64,000 nucleotides of DNA, from assembly GCF_027922325.1 (NCBI RefSeq), contig NZ_BSFL01000002.1:248001-312000 (forward strand). Reading direction: 5' to 3'. Source of the stretch: Methylopila turkensis. Its GTDB lineage: Bacteria > Pseudomonadota > Alphaproteobacteria > Rhizobiales > Methylopilaceae. The position numbers were made by a program, and so were the translations under genes. This document shows positions 42,249 to 51,060 of the stretch, one piece after another (the first letter of the stretch is position 1; each line of letters opens with the position of its first letter). A model generated the notes under the pieces. That model did no database searches. It was not told where the DNA came from and saw only the letters and a list, made by a program, of their open reading frames with translations.

Positions 42249-43416
42249 AGCGATCGAAGCGCGCGAGTGAGAACGGGCGCAGGGGTTCCCAGCTCCCTGT
42301 CATGACCGCGGCCGCGACCGCCTCGCCGATGCCGGCGGAGTGCTTGAAGCCATGGCCGGAGCAGGCCGAGATCGCGACGACGCGGTCCATGGCCGGGTGG
42401 CGGTCGATGATGAACCCGTTGTCGGGCGTCACGGTGTAAAGGCAGGCGGCCGCCTTCGCGACGGTGGCCGAGGCTCCTGCGAGGCGACCTGCGACGTGGA
42501 CGCGGTGCATCTCGGCCGATTCCTCGGCCGAGACCTCGCGCGACATCGCGTCGGCGGTGGTGGCGTCCGCGTACTGTTCGGTCGCGACCTTGACGCGCGG
42601 ATCGCCGGGCAGCGGCGGAAAGCCGTAGAGATAGTCGACGTCGGTCGGTCCGTGCATCCAGATGAAGACGGGGGCGTCGGCGGCGTAGGCGCTCATGTCG
42701 TCGAGCGCGAACCAGTGCAGGACCTGCCGGTTGACGGTCAGCAGCCGGTCGAACGGCGCGCCGAGCAGGTCGGCGGCCCAGCCGCCGGCCGAGACGATCA
42801 CGTGTCCGGCGACGACCTCGCCCCGCGACGTCGTGACGATCGCCCGATCGGCCTCCTGGCGCACCGACAGGACGTGCGTGTCGCTCCGGAGCTCCGCGCC
42901 GAGCGCCGCGGCGCGCGCGAGCTGCGCCTCGATGCAGCGTTCGGGGAACACGTAGCCGCCGCCGGGCTCGTAATAGACCTTCTCGTCGCCTTCGAGATTA
43001 ATGAACTGCGGGAAGCGCCGCGCCACGTCGGCGCCCGTCATCGTTTCGTGCGGGACGCCGAACGCGCGCGCCGCCGCCGTCGAGCGCGCGACGAAATCCG
43101 GCTTGCCGTGGTGGGAGCTCTCGCCCTTCCCCGGCGCCATCACCAGCACGCCGCAGGCCTCGAACAGCTTCTGCCCAGTCTCCGCCTCGAGCTCGCGCCA
43201 GATCCGGTGCGAGGCCGTGACCAGCGGCACGTAGTCCGCGCCTTCGCCGACCGCCTGCCGGGTGATGCGGGTCTCGCCGTGGCTCGATCCGAGCGCATGG
43301 GGCGGCGCGAAACGGTCGAAGCCGATCACCTTCGCCCCTGCCCTGGCGAACTGATACGCGCAGGCCGCGCCCATCGCGCCGAGCCCCACCACCACCACGT
43401 CGGCATGCGTGCTCAC
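42247..43416 (-). CDS. N-methyl-L-tryptophan oxidase / sarcosine oxidase-like flavoprotein
   Basis: FAD amine oxidase of 389 residues (MTOX/SolA group) that demethylates N-methyl amino acids to give formaldehyde and peroxide. The Rossmann motif is VVVVGLGAMGAACAYQFARAGAKVIGFDR, followed by GSSHGETRITRQA. The covalent-FAD cysteine is expected in AACLYTVTPDNGFIIDRHP, and the C-terminus has SACSGHGFKHSAGIGEAVA. The GTG start at 43416 has GGAGAG upstream. It is divergent from the LLM monooxygenase gene. A formaldehyde-releasing enzyme fits a methylotroph, but the substrate is inferred. Confidence 0.88.
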   Translation of the reverse strand: MSTHADVVVVGLGAMGAACAYQFARAGAKVIGFDRFAPPHALGSSHGETRITRQAVGEGADYVPLVTASHRIWRELEAETGQKLFEACGVLVMAPGKGESSHHGKPDFVARSTAAARAFGVPHETMTGADVARRFPQFINLEGDEKVYYEPGGGYVFPERCIEAQLARAAALGAELRSDTHVLSVRQEADRAIVTTSRGEVVAGHVIVSAGGWAADLLGAPFDRLLTVNRQVLHWFALDDMSAYAADAPVFIWMHGPTDVDYLYGFPPLPGDPRVKVATEQYADATTADAMSREVSAEESAEMHRVHVAGRLAGASATVAKAAACLYTVTPDNGFIIDRHPAMDRVVAISACSGHGFKHSAGIGEAVAAAVMTGSWEPLRPFSLARFDR

Positions 43417-43654
43417 GAAACGTCTCTCCTCGCAGGGACCCGCCGCGACATTGAAGCAGCGGGCGGGCCGGAGAAATGGGGAACGACCGATCTCCAGCGC
43501 TTATTCATTCCATGCCGCGGACTTGAACGGGGCTGTGCGGATCGCAGCCGTTCGACAATTTCGAAAGCAGTTTCTTGCACGGACGCCCGTGAGACCCCCG
43601 GGCGGACCCTCCATATAAGGCGCGGGCGCCCAAGACGCGCCGCGCGGACCTGAG

Positions 43655-44680
43655 GTGACGGCTTTGCTCAAGATCGGATTCCTATCCTTCGGCCACTGGG
43701 CGCCCACGCCACAGTCGCAGACGCGCTCGGCCGGCGACGTGCTCCTGCAGTCGATCGATCTCGCGGTCGCGGCCGAGGAGATCGGCGTCGACGGGGCCTA
43801 TTTCCGCGTCCACCATTTCGCGCGCCAGCTCGCCTCGCCCTTTCCGCTGCTCGCGGCCGTCGGCGCGAAAACGAAGCGGATCGAGATCGGCACCGGCGTG
43901 ATCGACATGCGCTACGAGAACCCGCTCTACATGGCGGAGGACGCAGGCGCCGCCGACCTGATCGCCGGCGGGCGGCTGCAGCTCGGCATCAGCCGCGGCT
44001 CGCCCGAGCAGGTGATCGAGGGCTGGCGCCATTTCGGCTATGCGCCGGCGGAGGGCGAGAGCGACGCGGACATGGGCCGGCGCCACGCCGAGAGGTTCCT
44101 CGACGTGCTGAAGGGCGAGGGCTTCGCTGAGCCGAACCCGCGGCCAATGTTCCCCAACCCACCGGGCCGGCTCAGGATCGAGCCGTATTCGGAGGGCTTG
44201 CGCGACCGCGTCTGGTGGGGCTCGGCCTCGAACGCGACCGCGGTCTGGGCCGCGAAGCAGGGCATGAACCTGCAGAGCTCGACGCTGAAGAAGGATGAGA
44301 GCGGCGAGCCGTTCCACGTGCAGCAGGCGCGCCAGATCCGGGCCTATCGCGAGGCGTGGGCGGCGGCCGGCCATCAACGCACGCCGCGCGTCTCGGTCTC
44401 GCGCTCGATCTTCGCGATCGTCAACGACCAGGACCGCGCCTATTTCGGCCGCGGGCAGGACAGCGACCAGGTCGGGATCATCGACGACATGCGGGCCGTG
44501 TTCGGCCGCTCCTACGCGGCGGAGCCGGACCGGCTTGTGGACGAGCTCAAGGCCGACGAGGCGATCGCCGAGGCCGACACGCTGCTGCTCACCGTGCCGA
44601 ACCAGCTCGGCGTCGCCTACAACGTCCATGTGCTCGACGCGATCCTCAGGCACGTCGCCCCGGCGCTCGGCTGGCGCTGA
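43655..44680 (+). CDS. LLM class flavin-dependent monooxygenase
   Basis: A 341-residue luciferase-like barrel enzyme. Motifs include KIGFLSFGHWAPTPQSQTRS, GVDGAYFRVHHFARQLASPFPLLAAVGAKTKRIEIGTGVIDMRYENPLYMAED and LGISRGSPEQVIEGW. It is closer to bacterial luciferase/LLM oxidoreductases of unknown substrate than to SsuD. The GTG start at 43655 has a weak ribosome site (GGACCTGAG). It is divergent from the flavin oxidase and converges with the aspartate dehydrogenase gene. Confidence 0.85.
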   Translation: MTALLKIGFLSFGHWAPTPQSQTRSAGDVLLQSIDLAVAAEEIGVDGAYFRVHHFARQLASPFPLLAAVGAKTKRIEIGTGVIDMRYENPLYMAEDAGAADLIAGGRLQLGISRGSPEQVIEGWRHFGYAPAEGESDADMGRRHAERFLDVLKGEGFAEPNPRPMFPNPPGRLRIEPYSEGLRDRVWWGSASNATAVWAAKQGMNLQSSTLKKDESGEPFHVQQARQIRAYREAWAAAGHQRTPRVSVSRSIFAIVNDQDRAYFGRGQDSDQVGIIDDMRAVFGRSYAAEPDRLVDELKADEAIAEADTLLLTVPNQLGVAYNVHVLDAILRHVAPALGWR

Positions 44681-44713
44681 CGCCCCGGCCCAGCCGGGAT
44701 GATGCGGGATCGA

Positions 44714-45547
44714 TCACGAGCCGACCCGGAGCGGCGCGCCGAGCTTGCGCAAATAGGCGATCACCGAGAGCGCGGTGATGCGGCCGGTCTTGGGGTTGTC
44801 GGTCGGCACGTTCTCGATTGTCATGCGGAACGTCGCGGAGTCCGCCTCGACCTCGACATGGTGGGTGTTGAGGGTCAGCGCCGGATCGGCCCAGATCTCA
44901 AGCGTCGTCCTGTCGGGGCCGACGCCGGCGAGCGAGAGCGCGACCGCGACGTTGAGGTTGGCCGGAAAACCCACCGCCGCCTCGCGGGGCGTGCCCTTGA
45001 AGATACGAAGCGGCTCGGCGATGTCGTCGATGGCGATGCCGTTCTCGACGAGGTAGGGCGCGCCGGCGAGGCCTTTCACGGGCTTGCGCGTGACCATCCG
45101 CACCGAGCGGATCTCGCCTTCGGCTGCGGCCGTCACGGCGTCAAGGCCGAGCAGCGCGCCGGTCGGCACGACGATCTGGCCGCCATGGGCACGGGCGAGC
45201 TCCACCAGCGCCTCGTTGGCCAGCAGCGCGCCGGAGCTCAGCACTACGACCGTCTTGCCGGCCTTCAGGAACGGCTCGGCGATCGCGGGCAGCAGGGAGG
45301 CCGGGGCGCATTCGACGACGATGTCGGCCAGCGGCTCCAGCTCATCGATCGGCACGACCGGGACCGGCGTCCGCAGACGGCCGAGCCTGGCGCTGGCCCG
45401 GGTCAGGTCGTTCGCCGAAACCGCCGCGAGCGCGCAGCCGGGCAGGCCCTCGTCGAGCGCCTCGGCGACGCGCAGGCCGACGGCGCCCAGCCCCGCGATC
45501 GCGACGCGGCGCGGACCGCCGACGGCTTCGTTGCGAGCGTCGCTCAT
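44714..45547 (-). CDS. L-aspartate dehydrogenase (NadX-like)
   Basis: NAD(P)-dependent enzyme of 277 residues converting L-aspartate to oxaloacetate and ammonia, or to iminoaspartate for NAD synthesis. The nucleotide motif is VAIAGLGAVGLRVAEAL. The domain of unknown function DUF108 contains AVGFPANLNVAVALSLAGVGPDRTTLEIWADP, the catalytic His region LNTHHVEVEADSATF and NPKTGRITALSV. The ATG at 45547 (MSDARNE) is chosen over an upstream in-frame start. No nadA or nadC lies beside it, so a catabolic role is equally likely. Confidence 0.87.
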   Translation of the reverse strand: MSDARNEAVGGPRRVAIAGLGAVGLRVAEALDEGLPGCALAAVSANDLTRASARLGRLRTPVPVVPIDELEPLADIVVECAPASLLPAIAEPFLKAGKTVVVLSSGALLANEALVELARAHGGQIVVPTGALLGLDAVTAAAEGEIRSVRMVTRKPVKGLAGAPYLVENGIAIDDIAEPLRIFKGTPREAAVGFPANLNVAVALSLAGVGPDRTTLEIWADPALTLNTHHVEVEADSATFRMTIENVPTDNPKTGRITALSVIAYLRKLGAPLRVGS

Positions 45548-45715
45548 CGGGCAGGGTCCTTCCAGAACGTTTCGGTTACAGGCCATGCGGCCTTGGGCGC
45601 TGGCCTTCCCTTCGGGACGGCGTTGTGACGAACTTTGGGCTTCCCGCTCCAGGCGCGGCCAGCGCGCGCTGCGCTCGAAACATCGGACGGGCCCGATAGC
45701 GGTCGAGCTCCGATA

Positions 45716-46624
45716 CTATCCCCTGTCGACGCCTTCGATCGCGAGAATCCGCGGCGCCGCGAAATCGGCGAAGGCGCGCACCGCTGGCCTCAGGAACCGT
45801 TTCGAGAGGTAGGACATGCGGATGTCGGTGGGCGTCACCCGATGCTCGGGCATGACCCTGACGAGCCGGCCGTCCGCCAGTTCGTCCGACACCAGCAGCA
45901 CCTGAGCGGTCGCGATCGCGCGGCCGGACAGCGCCGCGCCCATCAGGATCTGCACGCTGTTCGTGCGCAGAACCGGATCAAGCGTCACGGTCTCGGGTCC
46001 GTTCGGCCCGATCATCGAGAGCCCGCCGTCCGCGGAGAGCGAGGCGTCGGTCACCGCGACGTCGTGGGCTGTCAGCTCCGCGGGCGTTCCGGGCGCGCCC
46101 CTCCGCGCGAGATAGTCGGGCGACGCCACGAGAACGCGCCGGGCGATCCCGATCCTGCGCTCCTGGACGTCGGCTTGCGTCGCGCGCCTGAGCCCGAAGG
46201 CGAGGTCGATCCGCTCGTCCGCGAGATCGACGCCGGCGTTTCCCAGGATCAGATCGACCGAGACCGTGCGGTGCCGGTCGCGGAAACTCTCCGCGATACG
46301 GTGAAGATGACGCTCGCCGAGGCAGGCGGGGCTGTGGATCCGGACGTTTCCGGAAATCTCGTCGCCCTCGGCCCTAACGGTCGCGAGCGCTTCGTCGATC
46401 GTCGCCAGAGCGTCGCCGCAGAGCGAGTGCAGACGGCGGCCGGCCGCCGTGGGGGCCATGCCGCGTCGCGAGCGGTGGAACAGGCTCGCCCCGCAATGCT
46501 CCTCCATCTTCCGCAGGAGCTTGCTCGCCGCCGGCTGCGCGAGGCCGAGATCACGGGCGGCCTGCGAGAGCGAGCCCGTCTCGACTGTCCGAACGAAGAC
46601 CCGGAGAGAGTTCGCGACGTCCAT
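45716..46624 (-). CDS. LysR family transcriptional regulator
   Basis: A 302-residue LysR protein of the CrgA/DsdC-like group. The HTH is MDVANSLRVFVRTVETGSLSQAARDLGLAQPAASKLLRKMEEHCGASLFHRSRRGM, and the effector domain has GNVRIHSPACLGERHLHRI. It is divergent from the Tat-exported hydrolase gene at 46723 (98 bases apart), its most likely target. The aspartate dehydrogenase gene downstream on the same strand may be read through from it. Confidence 0.9.
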   Translation of the reverse strand: MDVANSLRVFVRTVETGSLSQAARDLGLAQPAASKLLRKMEEHCGASLFHRSRRGMAPTAAGRRLHSLCGDALATIDEALATVRAEGDEISGNVRIHSPACLGERHLHRIAESFRDRHRTVSVDLILGNAGVDLADERIDLAFGLRRATQADVQERRIGIARRVLVASPDYLARRGAPGTPAELTAHDVAVTDASLSADGGLSMIGPNGPETVTLDPVLRTNSVQILMGAALSGRAIATAQVLLVSDELADGRLVRVMPEHRVTPTDIRMSYLSKRFLRPAVRAFADFAAPRILAIEGVDRG

Positions 46625-46722
46625 CCATTCTCCTCGGTCATGACGATTATGGCGATCCCCGCACTATCGCGCCGGGGCCGGCTTCGCAATCATCCGCGCC
46701 ATTGACGCCGGAGACCTGATCG

Positions 46723-47652
46723 ATGACGCCCCGCCGCCGCGACCTTCTCCTGTGGTCCGCCGCCGCCTCGACGGTCGGCCTGCGGGCGGCGGCGCAGGCC
46801 GCGCCCGGGCCATCGGATGCGGCGGGCCTCGAGAGCCGATATCTCGATCTCGACGACGTGCGGCTGCGCTACGTCGTGGCGGGCGAGGGACCGACCGTGG
46901 TCCTGCTCCACGGATGGCCCGAGACGTCGGCGGCCTGGTCCGGCGTCATCCGCCGCCTCGCCGGCCGCTTCAGGCTGATCGCCCCGGATCTGCGCGGCGT
47001 CGGCGGATCGAGCATCCCGACGACCGGCTATGCGAAAGAGCGGATCGCGGCCGACGTCGCGGCGCTGATCGAGCGGGAGGCCGGCGGGGCCGCGGCCGTG
47101 GTCGGCCACGACATGGGCGGCAAGGCGGCCTATGTGCTCGCGCTGACGCAGCCGGCCCGCGTCTCGCGGCTCGTGCTGGTCGACTGTCTACTGCCGGGCA
47201 CAGAGAACGGCGACGCCCTGCGCGGAGGAGCCTGGCACTACGGGTTCCACATGGCCGAAGGCTTCGCGGAACTGCTGACCCAAGGGCGCGAGCGAGACTA
47301 CATCGCGGCCCAGATTCGCGCCTGGTCTCACGTCAAGGACGCGATCCCGGAAGCCGAGATCGCCGCTTACGCGCAAGCCTACGCCCGGCCCGGCAGGATG
47401 ACCGCCGGCTTCGGGCTCTATCGCGCGCTTCCCGAGGACGCCGCGTTCGCGGCCGGATTGCGGTCCCGGACGCTCGCCATGCCGGTGATGACGGTCGCGG
47501 GCCGCAGCAGCGCTGGGACCACGCTCTCGAAAGCCGTCGAGCCCCAGGCTCCGAACCACGCCGCGGTCGTGATCGAGAATTGCGGGCATTTCGTCGCCGC
47601 GGAAGCGACGGACGTCCTTTGCGACAGACTCGCGTCGTTCTTGGACGCATGA
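46723..47652 (+). CDS. Tat-exported alpha/beta hydrolase (epoxide hydrolase-like)
   Basis: A 309-residue hydrolase. The leader MTPRRRDLLLWSAAASTVGLRAAAQA has twin arginines and a cleavage site. The fold shows VVLLHGWPETSAAW (oxyanion region of epoxide hydrolases) and a nucleophile elbow VVGHDMGGKAA with Asp in place of Ser. The catalytic His is in NCGHFVAAE. Asp nucleophiles mark epoxide hydrolases and haloalkane dehalogenases; the substrate is unknown. It is divergent from the LysR gene at 46624. Confidence 0.85.
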   Translation: MTPRRRDLLLWSAAASTVGLRAAAQAAPGPSDAAGLESRYLDLDDVRLRYVVAGEGPTVVLLHGWPETSAAWSGVIRRLAGRFRLIAPDLRGVGGSSIPTTGYAKERIAADVAALIEREAGGAAAVVGHDMGGKAAYVLALTQPARVSRLVLVDCLLPGTENGDALRGGAWHYGFHMAEGFAELLTQGRERDYIAAQIRAWSHVKDAIPEAEIAAYAQAYARPGRMTAGFGLYRALPEDAAFAAGLRSRTLAMPVMTVAGRSSAGTTLSKAVEPQAPNHAAVVIENCGHFVAAEATDVLCDRLASFLDA

Positions 47653-47722
47653 GCCGGCGCCCGGCCGGCCAGCCGGACGCCTCGAAGGACGCCGCGCGCG
47701 CCCCCGGCGACGACGCCCGCCT

Positions 47723-48715
47723 TCAGATGACGCCGTGGCGCTGGAGGAAGTCGCGGATGCGCGCGGCGATCTCGGTCGCGTGCGTCTCCAGCGCGAAGTG
47801 GCCGGCGTCGAGCAGATGGATTTCGGCCTTCGGCAGGTCGCGGCGGTACGCTTCGGCCCCGGGCGGGATGAAGAAGGCGTCGTTCCTGCCCCACACCGCG
47901 AGCAGCGGCGGCTGGTGCTTGCGGAAGTAGGCCTGGAAGTCCGGGTAGCGCTCGACATTGGTGCGGTAGCTCAGGATCAGGTCGAGCTGGATCTCCTCCG
48001 CCTCCGGGCGGCGCATGTAGTGCATGTCGAGCGTCATGCCGTCGGGCCCAACCCGGCCCTCCGGCGCGCCGTGGGTCCACTGGAAGCGGATCGCCTCGTC
48101 GGTCAGCGCGGCGCGGCAGGCCTCGCGGTTCTCGGGGGTGGGGTTGCGCCAGTAGGCCTCCCACGGGCCCCACTCCTTGCTGAACCCTTCCACATAGGCG
48201 TTGCCGTTCTGGCTGATGATCGCCGTCACCCGCTCGGGATGCGCCATGGCGAGGCGGAACCCGGTCGGCGCGCCGTAGTCGAAGACGTAGAGCGCGTAGC
48301 GGGTGAGCCCCATGGCCTCGACGAAGCCCTCCGTCACCTCGGCCAGCTTGTCGAAGCTGTACGCGAACGAGGCGCGCGGCGGCGCGATCGTATTGCCGAA
48401 GCCGGCGAGGTCCGGCGCGATGACGCGGTACCGGTCGGCCAGCAGCGGGATGAGGTCGCGGAACATGTGGCCCGCGGTCGGGAAGCCGTGCAGCAGCAGC
48501 AGCACGGGCGCGTCCGGCCGGCCGGCCTCGCGGTAGAACACCGTGACGTCGCCGACCTTTTTCGTCCCGAAACGCAGGCGGACGTCGTCCGCCGCGACGG
48601 GGCTCGGGGACGGCGCCGCTCCGGCTGGCGCGGTAGCTCCCGCCGCGGCGAGGCCGCCCAGGCCGATCGCGGCCATCACCGACCGCCGTTCCCAGCTCTT
48701 CTGCAGCATCTCCAT
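47723..48715 (-). CDS. Tat-exported alpha/beta hydrolase (haloalkane dehalogenase-like branch)
   Basis: A 330-residue hydrolase. The leader MEMLQKSWERRSVMAAIGLGGLAAAGATA carries twin arginines. The core has LLLLHGFPTAGHMFRDLIPLLADRYRVIAPDLAGFGNT, the nucleophile elbow VFDYGAPTGFRLA (Asp), VWGRNDAFFIPPGAEAY and DAGHFALETH. An ATG at 48715 gives the Tat leader; a longer frame upstream to 48790 is less likely. It converges with the other exported hydrolase and is divergent from its own LysR gene. Confidence 0.85.
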   Translation of the reverse strand: MEMLQKSWERRSVMAAIGLGGLAAAGATAPAGAAPSPSPVAADDVRLRFGTKKVGDVTVFYREAGRPDAPVLLLLHGFPTAGHMFRDLIPLLADRYRVIAPDLAGFGNTIAPPRASFAYSFDKLAEVTEGFVEAMGLTRYALYVFDYGAPTGFRLAMAHPERVTAIISQNGNAYVEGFSKEWGPWEAYWRNPTPENREACRAALTDEAIRFQWTHGAPEGRVGPDGMTLDMHYMRRPEAEEIQLDLILSYRTNVERYPDFQAYFRKHQPPLLAVWGRNDAFFIPPGAEAYRRDLPKAEIHLLDAGHFALETHATEIAARIRDFLQRHGVI

Positions 48716-48822
48716 GATGTGCGCTCCTGTCTCGATCATCTCTGTCGAGCCAGAAGCTATGGCTTGCAGGTTCATGCTATAAGACGCCAAATTCGCACTC
48801 TTCGATTTCAGGAAATGAAATC

Positions 48823-49752
48823 ATGGACCGGCTCGACGCCATGGTGATGTTCGTCGCGACCGTGGATCAGGGGTCGCTCGCAGGCGCCGCCCGCGTCTTC
48901 GCCTGCTCGCCCGCCAAGGTCACGCGCGCGCTGCAGATGCTGGAGGAGCGGCTCGGCGAGCGGCTGGTCCACCGCAACGCCCGCCGCCTGCGTCTGACGG
49001 ACGCCGGCGAGCGGCGGCTCGCGGTCTACCGCCGGGTGCTGGCGGAGCTCGACGCGGCGGAGGGCGGCTCCGGCGGCGCGATCGACGGCCTGATCGGCGT
49101 GACCGCGCCGGAGCTGTTCGGCCGGCTGCACGTCGTGCCGGTGATCGAGACGTTTCTCGCCGAGCATCCGGCCGCGCGGGCGCGGGCGCTGCTGCTCAAC
49201 CGGATGGTCGATCTGGTGGAGGAAGGCATGGACGTCGCGGTCCGCCTCGCGCCGCTGCCCGATTCCGGGATCGTGGCGACGCGGCTGGGCGAGGTCCGCA
49301 AGCTCGTCTGCGCCGCGCCGTCCTATGTGGAGCGCGCCGGCGCTCCAGCGAACCCGATCGAGCTGCAAAAGCACGCCTGCGTGGGCGAGGAGGAAGGCGA
49401 CGCCGGCGCGCTGTGGCGCTTCGCGGAGCCCGGGCCGCGACGGCGCAAAACGTTCGCGGTCGCGATCCGGCCCCGCATGGCGCTGAACTCCGCCGGCGCC
49501 GCGATCGACGCCGCCGTGCGCGGCCACGGCGTCTGCCGCGCGCTGTCCTACCAAGTCGCCGAGCATATCGCCGCCGGGCGGCTGGTGACGCTGCTCGACG
49601 CGTTCGAACCGGAGCCGACCCCCGTCAGCCTCGTGTTCCATCCCGTGCCGCGCCGCAACGAGACGCTGCGCGCCTTCATCGACCACGCGGCGCCGCGCCT
49701 GCGCGAGACCCTCGCTGGGGTCGCGCGGCAGATCGGCGAGACCCGCGGATGA
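48823..49752 (+). CDS. LysR family transcriptional regulator
   Basis: A 309-residue regulator. The HTH is MDRLDAMVMFVATVDQGSLAGAARVFACSPAKVTRALQMLEERLGERLVHRNARRLRLTDAG, and the effector domain begins near GGAIDGLIGVTAPELFGRLHVVPV. It starts 108 bases from the divergent hydrolase gene, the probable target. It converges with the threonine aldolase gene, with 14 bases between. Confidence 0.9.
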   Translation: MDRLDAMVMFVATVDQGSLAGAARVFACSPAKVTRALQMLEERLGERLVHRNARRLRLTDAGERRLAVYRRVLAELDAAEGGSGGAIDGLIGVTAPELFGRLHVVPVIETFLAEHPAARARALLLNRMVDLVEEGMDVAVRLAPLPDSGIVATRLGEVRKLVCAAPSYVERAGAPANPIELQKHACVGEEEGDAGALWRFAEPGPRRRKTFAVAIRPRMALNSAGAAIDAAVRGHGVCRALSYQVAEHIAAGRLVTLLDAFEPEPTPVSLVFHPVPRRNETLRAFIDHAAPRLRETLAGVARQIGETRG

Positions 49753-49766
49753 GCTCCCTGCGCCGG

Positions 49767-50840
49767 TCAGGCCGCCGGAGAACTACCCCCTGCGCCCCCG
49801 CGCCGGAACGCCGCCGCGACCTCGCCGGCGACGTCGATCGCCCGCGTGATCCCCGCCGCGTCCACGTCGAGATGGGTGGTGGCGCGGACCTCGTGCGCGC
49901 CGGTCGCACGGAAACGCACGCCGCGCCGCTCGCAGGCCTCCACGAAGGCGGCGGCCGTCGCGTTCAAGCCCTCGACCGTGAAGCGCAGGATGTTGGACTG
50001 GGTCGCCGCCTCGAACTTGACGCCCTCGATCGCCCGCAGACCGCGGTCGAGGGCGGCGGCGTTGTCGTTGTCGACCTTGAGCTGCGCGACGTGATGGTCG
50101 AGCGCGTAGAGCCCGGCGGCGGCGAGCACGCCGGACTGGCGCATCGCGCCGCCCAGCCGGTACTTCCAGCGCCAGGCCTCGACGATGAACGCGCGCGTTC
50201 CGCACAGCACCGCCCCGACCGGGCAGCCGAGCCCCTTCGACAGGTCGATCCAGGCGCTGTCGAATCCGGCCGCGTAGTTGGCCGCTGAGATGCCGGTCGC
50301 CGCGACCGCGTTCAGCAGCCGCGCCCCGTCCATGTGCGCCTTCAGGCCGTGGCGGCGGGCGACGTCGCGCACCTCCCGGACGGTCCCGAGCGGCCAGATC
50401 GAGCCGCCGGAGAAGGCCGTCGTGTTCTCGATCGAGATAAGCGCCGGGCGCGGCGCAGTGCGGGCGGCGGGCCTAATCGCGGCCTCGGCCTGCGCGGCCG
50501 AGAACACGCCGTCGCGGGTCGCGAGCGGCAGGGTCGCGACCCCCGCGATCGCGGCGGCGCCCGCGGCCTCGGTGTTGAAGATGTGGGAGGTCCCGTCGAC
50601 CACGATCTCGTCTCCCGGCCGCGTCTGCACGAGGATGGCGACCAGATTGCACATGGTGCCCGACGGCATGAACACCGCGTCCTCCATGCCGAGCAGATCG
50701 GCGACGCGGGCGCAGAGCGCGTTGGTCGCGGGGTCGGAGCCCGCCTGCTCGTCGCCGACCTCGGCGCGCGCCATCGCGTCGCGCATGCCGGCGGAGGGGC
50801 GCGACTGGGTGTCGGAGAACATGTCGACAAGATCAGGCAA
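49767..50840 (-). CDS. Low-specificity L-threonine aldolase family protein
   Basis: PLP enzyme of 357 residues cleaving L-threonine or allo-threonine to glycine and acetaldehyde. Motifs are FSDTQSRPSAGMRDAM, GDEQAGSDPATNALCARVADLLGMEDAVFMPSGTMCNLVAI, HMDGARLLNA, and the PLP lysine in WIDLSKGLGCPVGAVL. The TTG at 50840 has GGGAG six bases upstream; an ATG at 50822 (MFSDTQ) has no ribosome site. Glycine production links to C1 metabolism, which is an inference. Confidence 0.88.
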   Translation of the reverse strand: MPDLVDMFSDTQSRPSAGMRDAMARAEVGDEQAGSDPATNALCARVADLLGMEDAVFMPSGTMCNLVAILVQTRPGDEIVVDGTSHIFNTEAAGAAAIAGVATLPLATRDGVFSAAQAEAAIRPAARTAPRPALISIENTTAFSGGSIWPLGTVREVRDVARRHGLKAHMDGARLLNAVAATGISAANYAAGFDSAWIDLSKGLGCPVGAVLCGTRAFIVEAWRWKYRLGGAMRQSGVLAAAGLYALDHHVAQLKVDNDNAAALDRGLRAIEGVKFEAATQSNILRFTVEGLNATAAAFVEACERRGVRFRATGAHEVRATTHLDVDAAGITRAIDVAGEVAAAFRRGGAGGSSPAA

Positions 50841-50926
50841 GGGCGGCTCCCGCTTCGGCTCCGGACGGGCGTGATAGCGGGAAACGCGTCCGCGCGCACG
50901 GCCCCCGCCCTCTCCGGGCGACGCAT

Positions 50927-50959
50927 AAAAAAAACGGCGGGCCGCCAGGAGCCCGCCGT
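50927..50959 (-). terminator. Rho-independent terminator of xoxF
   Basis: ACGGCGGGC (50934-50942) pairs with GCCCGCCGT (50951-50959). On the minus strand it is followed by eight T's. It lies about 100 bases beyond the xoxF stop, as expected for a strongly expressed monocistronic gene. Confidence 0.88.
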
Positions 50960-51060
50960 GTCCATAAGTCCTGCGCCCGGCCGAGGGAGGAGATAGCCGG
51001 GCGCGTCTGCGCTATGGAAAGTTTCGTCGGGGGGCCCGGGTAGGACAGCCCCAGACCTCG

